Origin: Clostridiales bacterium
GTDB taxonomy: Bacteria; Bacillota; Clostridia; Oscillospirales; CAG-382
DNA: 19,170 bases
Reading direction: 5' to 3'
Assembly (NCBI GenBank): GCA_003343885.1
Contig: QAKH01000085.1
Location: 1 to 19,170, forward strand
The position numbers were made by a program, and so were the translations under genes. Within the stretch, counting starts at the first letter, position 1, and each line of letters opens with the position of its first letter. Positions 13,116 through 19,170 of this stretch are shown one piece after another. The notes beneath the pieces were generated by a model. The model saw only the letters and a list, made by a program, of their open reading frames with translations, did no database searches and was not told the origin of the DNA.

Positions 13116-15734
13116 TTAAAGCTTTGCAAGCATTTCTTCTACGTTCTTCAACATTTCCGTATACTTTTCAAGCTTTGCACGTTCAGCCTCTACGACAGCT
13201 GCCGGCGCTTTATCGGTAAAGGAAGAATTTGAAAGCTTCTTGTTTACACGTTCTATCTCAGACAAAGCATTTGCCTTTTCTTTTTCAAGACGTGCTTTCT
13301 CTTTTTCCATATCGACAATTTCCGCCATGGGAATATACATTTTGGCACCGTCTGAAACAACGCTCAAGCTTCCGGAGTCCTCATAGTTTTGAACAAACAA
13401 TACCTCACTTGCGGAGGCAAGTCGTGTAAAGAATACTGCTGTATCCTGATTAAAGCTGTCGCTGTAATCCGAAACAATAAAGAGCTTTGCCTTTCTTGAC
13501 GGCGGAACATTCATCTGCACACGGGTATTTCTTAAAGCACGTATTGCACTGATTATGCGCTCCATCGAGGCACATTCGATCGCAAAATCAAGCTCCGGAT
13601 TCTCCTTAGGCCACTCTGAAACAATAATCGGATGATCATAGCCGAGATGCGACCAAATACTTTCGGTTATAAAAGGCATAAACGGGTGCAAAAGTTTGAG
13701 AGTTCCGCTGAGAACGTATAGGAGCACGCTCTGGGCGTTTTTATTCGACTGCGAGCCTTTTTCAAACAATCTCGGCTTAATAAGCTCAATATACCAGTCG
13801 CAAAGAATATCCCATACAAATTCATAAATCTTTGCTGAGGCTACGCCTAATTCAAACTTTTCGATATTTGCAGTTATTTCTTTTACTGCCGTATTATACT
13901 TTGAAAGTATCCATTTATCCTCGATACCAAGCTGCTCAGGTATCCCGGGCTTCGTATCGTCATCAAGATTCATGAGCATAAAACGAGAGGCGTTCCATAT
14001 CTTATTTGCAAAATTTCCCGACGCCTCAACCTTTTTATCGGAATAGCGCATATCGTTTCCGGGAGAATTACCAGTAACAAGTGTAAAGCGCAGTGCGTCA
14101 GCGCCGTATTTATCTATTACCCCTAATGGGTCAACACCGTTTCCACTTGATTTAGACATCTTTTTCCCATGTTCGTCTCTCACGAGTCCGTGAATAAGTA
14201 CCGTGTCAAACGGTGCTTTTCCGGTATGCTCAAGTCCGGAGAAAATCATTCTTGATACCCAGAAAGTAATAATGTCATAACCTGTAACGAGAGTAGACGT
14301 AGGATAATAGTAATCATAGTCCTTTGTTTTTTCAGGCCAGCCGAGAGTCGAGAAAGGCCAAAGCGCAGAGGAGAACCAGGTATCGAGTACGTCTTCTTCC
14401 TGCCTCGTTTGAGCGCCGCATTTCGGACATACGGGAACATCTTCCTTGGAAACTGTCATATTGCCGCACTTATCGCAGTAATATGCCGGAATTCTGTGTC
14501 CCCACCAAAGCTGACGGGAAATGCACCAGTCATGAATATTTTCCATCCAGTTGAAATACTTCTTTGACTGATTTTCGGGTACGAATTTAATAGTACCGTT
14601 TTTAACTACCTCAATTGCCGGCTTGGCAAGAGGCTCCATCTTAACAAACCACTGGTCGGAGATAAGAGGCTCAACGGTTGTTCCGCAGCGATAGCAAACG
14701 CCGACATTATGAACTGTCGGTTCAACTTTTAACAGAGCGCCGGACTCTTCAAGCTCTTTGACTATTGCTTCTCTCGCTGCGTATCTGTCCATACCGCAGA
14801 ATTTTCCGGCAATCTCGTTGAGTGTTGCGTCGTCATTCATGACATTTATCTGCTCAAGGTTATGTCTTTCTCCGACAAGGAAGTCATTAGGATCGTGTGC
14901 AGGTGTGATTTTAACACATCCCGTTCCTTTTTCCATATCAGCGTATTCATCTGTAATTACAGGTATTTCCCTGTTTACGAACGGTACGATGACCGTCTTG
15001 CCTACAAGATGTGCATATCTCTTATCTTCCGGGTTTACCGCAACTGCAGTATCACCGAAAAGCGTTTCAGGACGAGTTGTGGCGACAACTACGTATTCGT
15101 CGCTGTCTTTGACAAAATATTTGATGTGCCAGTATGCGCCCTGCTGTTCCGGATTTTCAACCTCTGCGTCAGACAAAGCTGTTTTACAATTGGGACACCA
15201 GTTGGCTATTCTATGTCCTCTGTAAATGAGTCCTTTTTCATAAAGCGAAACAAAAACTTCTTTTACGGCTTTTGAACAGCCTTCGTCCATGGTAAAGCGC
15301 TCTCTTGTCCAGTCGCATGAACAGCCAAGCTTTTTAAGCTGGTTTATAATTCTGTTTCCGTACTTATTCTTCCAGTCCCAAACACGTTCAAGGAATTTTT
15401 CTCTGCCAAGGTCGTATCTAGTCAGCCCTTCGTTAACACGAAGATTTTCCTCAACCTTGATTTGTGTTGCGATACCTGCATGGTCTGTACCCGGCACCCA
15501 CAGAGCGTTATATCCGTTCATTCTCTTGAAGCGGATAAGTATGTCCTGAAGCGTTTCGTCAAGAGCATGCCCCATGTGGAGCTGTCCTGTTACATTCGGT
15601 GGGGGGATAACGATAGTATACGGCGGCTTTTTGTTTTTCGGAGACGGGGTAAAATATCCGCCGTCGTTCCACATCTTATATATATCGTCTTCTATGGCCT
15701 TTGGGTTATAACTTTTGTCAAGTTCCGTTGGCAT
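13116..15734 (-). CDS. valS: Valine--tRNA ligase
   Basis: Class I aminoacyl-tRNA synthetase of 872 residues, full length for bacterial ValRS. It charges tRNA-Val with valine in the cytoplasm. The HIGH motif appears as HMGH (53-56) after PPPNVTGQL, followed by ALWVPGTDHAGIATQ, and the KMSKS motif is exact (K525-S529). The inserted CP1 editing domain spans roughly 200-340 with ATTRPETLFGDTAVAV. Cysteine pairs (YYCDKCGN and PVCPKCGA) precede DVLDTWFSSALWP. The C-terminal 65 residues are the coiled-coil arm typical of ValRS. The start has AAGGA seven bases upstream. No T-box leader fits into the 74-bp gap before it, so it is probably co-transcribed with the upstream DUF1015 gene from the promoter at 17141-17169. 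Confidence 0.99.
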   Translation of the reverse strand: MPTELDKSYNPKAIEDDIYKMWNDGGYFTPSPKNKKPPYTIVIPPPNVTGQLHMGHALDETLQDILIRFKRMNGYNALWVPGTDHAGIATQIKVEENLRVNEGLTRYDLGREKFLERVWDWKNKYGNRIINQLKKLGCSCDWTRERFTMDEGCSKAVKEVFVSLYEKGLIYRGHRIANWCPNCKTALSDAEVENPEQQGAYWHIKYFVKDSDEYVVVATTRPETLFGDTAVAVNPEDKRYAHLVGKTVIVPFVNREIPVITDEYADMEKGTGCVKITPAHDPNDFLVGERHNLEQINVMNDDATLNEIAGKFCGMDRYAAREAIVKELEESGALLKVEPTVHNVGVCYRCGTTVEPLISDQWFVKMEPLAKPAIEVVKNGTIKFVPENQSKKYFNWMENIHDWCISRQLWWGHRIPAYYCDKCGNMTVSKEDVPVCPKCGAQTRQEEDVLDTWFSSALWPFSTLGWPEKTKDYDYYYPTSTLVTGYDIITFWVSRMIFSGLEHTGKAPFDTVLIHGLVRDEHGKKMSKSSGNGVDPLGVIDKYGADALRFTLVTGNSPGNDMRYSDKKVEASGNFANKIWNASRFMLMNLDDDTKPGIPEQLGIEDKWILSKYNTAVKEITANIEKFELGVASAKIYEFVWDILCDWYIELIKPRLFEKGSQSNKNAQSVLLYVLSGTLKLLHPFMPFITESIWSHLGYDHPIIVSEWPKENPELDFAIECASMERIISAIRALRNTRVQMNVPPSRKAKLFIVSDYSDSFNQDTAVFFTRLASASEVLFVQNYEDSGSLSVVSDGAKMYIPMAEIVDMEKEKARLEKEKANALSEIERVNKKLSNSSFTDKAPAAVVEAERAKLEKYTEMLKNVEEMLAKL

Positions 15735-15808
15735 TTACGTTCCTTCTTTCATTTTTTGCTTTTCCGATTATACTTCTGTAAATATTCAAAGTGCAATATC
15801 GGAATTTA

Positions 15809-17107
15809 CTATATTTCATCAACAGGAACAAGTTCGTTCATAACAAGTCCCGTTATCAGTTTCGGATAAAAATATGTTGATTTCTGAGGCATCTTTTCTC
15901 CTGCAAGCGCAACGTCCTTAATTTCGGACACCTTTGTTGCGTTGAGAATAAACGAACAATTATATTCGTCAGAATTTGCGCACTCACACGCTTCCTCAAA
16001 GTCTCTTGTATATTTCAGATTTACTTGATTTGCCATATTTTCTTTATCAATACCGAAAATTTTCTCAAGAATGAGGGAGTGAAGAACAGTGACATCAAGG
16101 CCCTTGTATGCGTCTGATTTTCCGGGATTTAACAAATCGAGTGCCTTTTTTGTTTCAGCATTATCTTTCATAACAAGCAAATGATAAGTTTCCGGTTTTG
16201 TACAGAAAACAAAAGCTTTATTATTTACGTTTTCGACAAGGGATTTTTGTACATCGTTCTTTTTAATCTCGGTTACTTCAAAATACTCTGAAATTTTTTC
16301 AAGCGACTTCGCCGCATCAAAGTTTTCAAGTCCTCTTACGAGCCTATGCGTCGGGAAAACAACCAGTCCGTCGTTTTCCATGTCGATAAGCATCATCATA
16401 ACATAGTTTCCTGCGTCGGAGTCACTCTTGATTATTCCATCCTCTACAAGTTTACGGCGGAAATTGAGTGCTGTTTCATATCTGTGATGACCGTCCGCAA
16501 TAAAGAGCTGCTTATCTTCAAACGCATGCTCAATAAAGTCGGTGTCTGCGCCTTGCTCGATTTTCCAAAGGCGCTGTGTGACGCCGTCGGCGCAGGTAAA
16601 CTCGATTTCAGGGGTGTTTTTTGTCAGTTCCGCTACTTTTCCGGAAATCTGACGGCTTTCGTCGGAATACATAGAGTATATTGGGCTGAAATTGCAGAAA
16701 GTTGCGCTCATAAGGTTGAAGCGGTCTGTTTTTGCCTTTGAAAGCGTTTCTTCATGAGGCAACACGACATTTTCAGAAAACTCACACAGTTTCACTCGAA
16801 CAAAAATGCCTTTTATGCGCTTCACTTCTCCGTTTACGCTGAATTCTTCTTCATAAACATATATGCCCGGCGTTGCATCGTTGTCCAAAATCTTATCGGC
16901 GCGCATTTTCTTATAAAGAGCGCCGGCATCCTCGTAAGCATTTTCGCCGACAGGCAATTCAAGGCGAATAATATTATTTTCGCTCTCGCTTATATACTCT
17001 TCCCTCTGACGGGGAGAAATAATATCGTAAGGCGGACACACATTTTTTGATATGTCACCGGCCTTAGCGGTAAAACGAAGTGCAGGAAAAGCTTTAACTG
17101 TTGCCAT
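15809..17107 (-). CDS. DUF1015 family protein
   Basis: 432 residues. The N-terminus VKAFPALRFTAKAGDISKNV followed by CPPYDIISPRQREEY is the standard opening of DUF1015. The conserved ADGHHRYETAL is at 204-214, and the C-terminus ends near GLVMNELVP. A DGHHR-type motif also occurs in ParB/sulfiredoxin-like proteins including the free-serine kinase SerK/SbnI group, so a kinase-like role is conceivable, but that is inference from motif resemblance; DUF1015 genes often neighbour serine biosynthesis genes elsewhere. The frame is open to 17269, but AAAGGAG sits before two adjacent ATGs (17110 and 17107) and just downstream of a consensus promoter; I chose 17107 for the better spacing. It is the first gene of a two-gene unit with valS, 74 bp apart. 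Confidence 0.9.
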   Translation of the reverse strand: MATVKAFPALRFTAKAGDISKNVCPPYDIISPRQREEYISESENNIIRLELPVGENAYEDAGALYKKMRADKILDNDATPGIYVYEEEFSVNGEVKRIKGIFVRVKLCEFSENVVLPHEETLSKAKTDRFNLMSATFCNFSPIYSMYSDESRQISGKVAELTKNTPEIEFTCADGVTQRLWKIEQGADTDFIEHAFEDKQLFIADGHHRYETALNFRRKLVEDGIIKSDSDAGNYVMMMLIDMENDGLVVFPTHRLVRGLENFDAAKSLEKISEYFEVTEIKKNDVQKSLVENVNNKAFVFCTKPETYHLLVMKDNAETKKALDLLNPGKSDAYKGLDVTVLHSLILEKIFGIDKENMANQVNLKYTRDFEEACECANSDEYNCSFILNATKVSEIKDVALAGEKMPQKSTYFYPKLITGLVMNELVPVDEI

Positions 17108-17140
17108 CATTTTATCTCCTTTAAATTTTATACGGATAGT

Positions 17141-17169
17141 ATTATACAACAATACGTACTTATTTTCAA
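17141..17169 (-). promoter_or_regulatory. Promoter of the DUF1015-valS unit
   Basis: On the minus strand TTGAAA (17169-17164) and TATAAT (17146-17141) with a 17-bp spacer. The start point would be near 17134, about 25 nt before the start codon, which also argues against the longer frame starting at 17269. Confidence 0.85.
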
Positions 17170-17262
17170 GTTTTTTTTCAAAATTCGATTTTCTTTCAGG
17201 TAAAACACTAAAAATCCACTGAATTGTTTGATTCATTGCATCCTCTATATCGTTCCTTGTCC

Positions 17263-17291
17263 TTGACAAGACGTATTATCAATGATATAAT
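17263..17291 (+). promoter_or_regulatory. Promoter of the methyltransferase gene
   Basis: Perfect TTGACA (17263-17268) and TATAAT (17286-17291) with a 17-bp spacer. Transcription would begin near 17298, leaving a leader of only about 18 nt. Confidence 0.88.
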
Positions 17292-17315
17292 GTCCACGTA
17301 AATTTAAGCTAAAGG

Positions 17316-18176
17316 ATGATAGATACGAAACTTTCGGAAAATATTTTGAAATCGTTAAACAAACTGTTTCCCAAGCAGAGACATCCCTTTAATCTCGAAA
17401 ATGACGGTGAGGAAACCTACACGCAATGGCAGTACGAAAAAGGTGATGACACCATTTCGCAGTATCTCCCCCGCTACACCTGCGAGGATATTCTCGGCGG
17501 CAAGAGTGTGCTCGACATGGGCTGCGGCGCAGGCGGAAAGTCGGTGTACTACATAGTACACGGAGCTTCTCACGTTACCGGTGTAGACATGGTAGACGGT
17601 TATAAGGAAGCTGCCGAAGCTTTTGCAAAAAAGATGGGGTGCGAAGACAAGTTCACCTTCATAAAAGGCAACGCATGCGCCCTTTCAATCCCTGACAACA
17701 CTTTTGACGCAGTAATAATGAATGACTTTTTTGAACATGTTTCCGAACCGGAACTCGCCGTAAAAGAGTCACTGCGGCTTCTAAAACCAGGCGGCAGGCT
17801 GTACATCAATTTTCCTCCGTACGGTCATCCTTTCGGAGCTCATTTAAGCGACGCAATACAAATGCCGTGGGTTCATCTTTTTTTCAGTGAAAAAACTATG
17901 GTAAATGTTTACTGCGATTTAGTAAAGGACCTGCCGGACGGACAAAGACGAATTGATTTCCGTTTCTCAAAAGGTGATGACGGCAGATACCACATGACGT
18001 ATATTAACAAGATGACAATCAAACGTGCAAAAAAGATACTACGTTCATTACAGATAGAACCGGAATATATGCGTTTTACGCCGCTTAGAAAAATATTCAC
18101 CCCTCTTGCCCACGTTCCTCTCTTGAGAGAAGTTTTTGCAAAAAATGTTACATGTGTAATTTGCAAACAAAAGTAA
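17316..18176 (+). CDS. Class I SAM-dependent methyltransferase
   Basis: 286 residues. Motif I VLDMGCGAGG (65-74) binds the SAM methionine and backbone; the acidic end of the next strand is VTGVDMVD; motif II-like VIMNDFFEHVSEPE and post-motif LRLLKPGGRLYINFPP complete a Methyltransf_11/25-like Rossmann fold. The C-terminal 100 residues are basic (KMTIKRAKKILRSL) and may contact the substrate. Enzymes of this type modify small molecules, lipids or glycans; nothing here fixes the substrate. The start is odd: AAAGG abuts the ATG with no spacer, and the transcript leader is very short. An in-frame TTG at 17346, or a weak start, are alternatives. It diverges from DUF1015 and has no terminator of its own before the insertion element at about 18210. 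Confidence 0.9.
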   Translation: MIDTKLSENILKSLNKLFPKQRHPFNLENDGEETYTQWQYEKGDDTISQYLPRYTCEDILGGKSVLDMGCGAGGKSVYYIVHGASHVTGVDMVDGYKEAAEAFAKKMGCEDKFTFIKGNACALSIPDNTFDAVIMNDFFEHVSEPELAVKESLRLLKPGGRLYINFPPYGHPFGAHLSDAIQMPWVHLFFSEKTMVNVYCDLVKDLPDGQRRIDFRFSKGDDGRYHMTYINKMTIKRAKKILRSLQIEPEYMRFTPLRKIFTPLAHVPLLREVFAKNVTCVICKQK

Positions 18177-18238
18177 TTTACATTTATCTGATAATCAAAT
18201 CAACAAAAAGGGGCTGTTTAAAAAGCCCGTAAAAAACG

Positions 18239-18267
18239 AAAAGGATCTCAAAACGAGGTCCTTTTTT
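18239..18267. terminator. Hairpin terminator inside the IS end
   Basis: AAAAGGATCTC (18239-18249) pairs with GAGGTCCTTTT (18255-18265) over 11 bp with one wobble, then runs into TTTTTTG. It would terminate rightward transcription from the methyltransferase, and the A-rich left flank gives a weaker T run for the leftward transposase transcript. Confidence 0.75.
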
Positions 18268-18354
18268 GTAATGTTGTGAAAAAACATTGAATTTTGGGTA
18301 TAAAAACTAAACTCATATTAAAATGAGCAAATTTTGAAATATTTTCATTAAAAG

Positions 18355-19170
18355 TTATGCAGCTAACAACCGTTTTTGCTTTTTTAAATGGAATTTGTAA
18401 AGGTTAAAACCAATACAAATTGCCGTAAATTCAAAAATTACGGACTTTAAGCCCCTTCTTCGTATTCTCTTGTACTGTCTGTCCCACTTGATTATTCCAT
18501 AAGTGCCTTCCGCTTGTATACACCGATTTGCTCTTAGCAACAAACCATGAGTGGAAGATAAATTGTCAAGAACTTCTTTGTGAATGGAAGTCAGTTCTTC
18601 ATTCATCCTGATAGTTCTGTTGCTGTTTCCTTTTTTACACTTGTCGGCATAAGGACAATCATTGCAATCCTCGCATTGATAAAATTCCTCTGTTCTGCCG
18701 TATTTGTTGCCTTTTACGGCTCTGTCATACAAATACTCAAACTTTCTTCCGTTAGGACAAATCAGATTACCATCTGCATCTCTTTGAAAATTAACGGCTC
18801 TGAACGGATCTTCTCTGTATTTCTTGTCCGTTGTTTCTTTTTTGAACATAGTAAACTTCATATATTTTTCCATACCATGCTGTTCACAATACAGATAATT
18901 GTTGTAACTTCCGTAACCTGCATCAGCTACCGGATAACAAGGATAAAAGCCGTAAGTACAGTTGAATTTTTCCATCAGAGGTACAAAGCATTCCATATCC
19001 GAGGCATATTGCTTAATATCCATTACTGCTATGTACTCATCGCATATTCCAAGCTGAACATTGTATGCAGGCAGTAATTGGTCGTTTCCCATGTAATCTC
19101 TTTTGATTCTCATGAACGTAGCATCATTGTCAGTCTTTGAATAGCTGTTTCTCTCATCACCGCATATTCT
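18355..19170 (-). CDS. IS1182-family transposase, N-terminus beyond window edge
   Basis: The C-terminal 271 residues of a DDE transposase. The frame is open to the right edge; the internal ATG at 19113 is not the true start, because the residues before it (KTDNDATFM) continue the family motif KTDxDATFM. The order seen is KTDNDATFMRIKRDYMGN, QLLPAYNVQLGI, VADAGYGSYNNY (catalytic Asp region), a Cys cluster CEDCNDCPYADKC, and QAEGTYGIIKWDRQYKRIRR (catalytic Glu region), ending in FTAICIGFNLYKFHLKK. This catalyses cut-and-paste movement of the element. The visible part has no stop or frameshift, so it may be active. Confidence 0.92.
   Translation of the reverse strand, partial: RICGDERNSYSKTDNDATFMRIKRDYMGNDQLLPAYNVQLGICDEYIAVMDIKQYASDMECFVPLMEKFNCTYGFYPCYPVADAGYGSYNNYLYCEQHGMEKYMKFTMFKKETTDKKYREDPFRAVNFQRDADGNLICPNGRKFEYLYDRAVKGNKYGRTEEFYQCEDCNDCPYADKCKKGNSNRTIRMNEELTSIHKEVLDNLSSTHGLLLRANRCIQAEGTYGIIKWDRQYKRIRRRGLKSVIFEFTAICIGFNLYKFHLKKQKRLLAA

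Larger units (their letters stand above)
18210..19170 (-). mobile_element. IS1182-like insertion sequence, partial (3' end of transposase side)
   Basis: The element includes the transposase at 18355-19170 and continues off the right edge. Its boundary is placed at GGGGCTGTTTAAAAAGCCC (18210-18228), which resembles the GGGGCTGTxxxAAAA-type terminal repeats of this class of elements and lies just outside the transposase 3' end. The matching inverted repeat and target duplication lie outside the window, so the end is inferred. Confidence 0.6.

Noticed and set aside
14758..15275. Two overlapping plus-strand frames of 137-155 codons
   Set aside because: Both are antisense shadows of valS, whose full-length protein is unambiguous.
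17108..17269. Longer N-terminus for the DUF1015 protein
   Set aside because: It would place the start upstream of a consensus promoter and of the strong ribosome site, and the extra residues do not resemble the family.
18580..19077. 165-codon plus-strand frame
   Set aside because: Antisense to the transposase; no start signals and only hydrophobic low-information sequence.
1..19170. CRISPR array, toxin-antitoxin or phage defence genes
   Set aside because: No regularly spaced repeats, Cas-like proteins or small paired regulator/toxin frames were found; repeats present are short and AT-rich.

Overview
The window reads as a chromosomal segment of an anaerobic Bacillota of the class Clostridia. 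The evidence is moderate-to-low GC, consensus sigma-A promoters with 17-bp spacers, strong GGAGG ribosome sites, many Rho-independent terminators, a biotin-type acyl-CoA carboxyltransferase and an IS1182-like transposase. An Oscillospirales gut-type genome is a guess from protein style, not proven.

Region by region. Positions 1-1486 (minus) hold an almost complete acyl-CoA carboxyltransferase that runs off the left edge. Positions 1711-9810 are a carbohydrate-use locus. A minus-strand four-gene operon (enolase-superfamily sugar-acid dehydratase, GH16 hydrolase, GH-A/GH42-like hydrolase, SDR oxidoreductase) faces a divergent AraC regulator. A second AraC regulator then diverges from a GH99-like/WbsX hydrolase. 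None of the hydrolases has a signal peptide, so the set probably acts in the cytoplasm on imported oligosaccharides. No transporter, kinase or aldolase is in view.

Positions 9944-12955 contain decay and RNA genes: a multi-pass membrane protein gene broken by two in-frame stops, a tandem tRNA-Ser(GCU)/tRNA-Ser(UGA) pair, a sulfatase gene whose active-site cysteine region is deleted, and a small Cys-rich lipoprotein. Positions 13116-17107 are a housekeeping pair (valS downstream of a DUF1015 gene) transcribed leftward. A divergent SAM methyltransferase follows, and an IS1182-like element begins about 34 bp after its stop and runs off the right edge.

Working model for the glycan locus (inference): GH16, the GH-A enzyme and the GH99-like enzyme release sugars. 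The SDR oxidises a sugar to an aldonate or lactone, and the enolase-superfamily enzyme dehydrates it to a 2-keto-3-deoxy acid, as in non-phosphorylative fucose or galactose routes. The broken sulfatase nearby hints that the ancestral substrate may have been sulfated. The substrate itself cannot be read from sequence.
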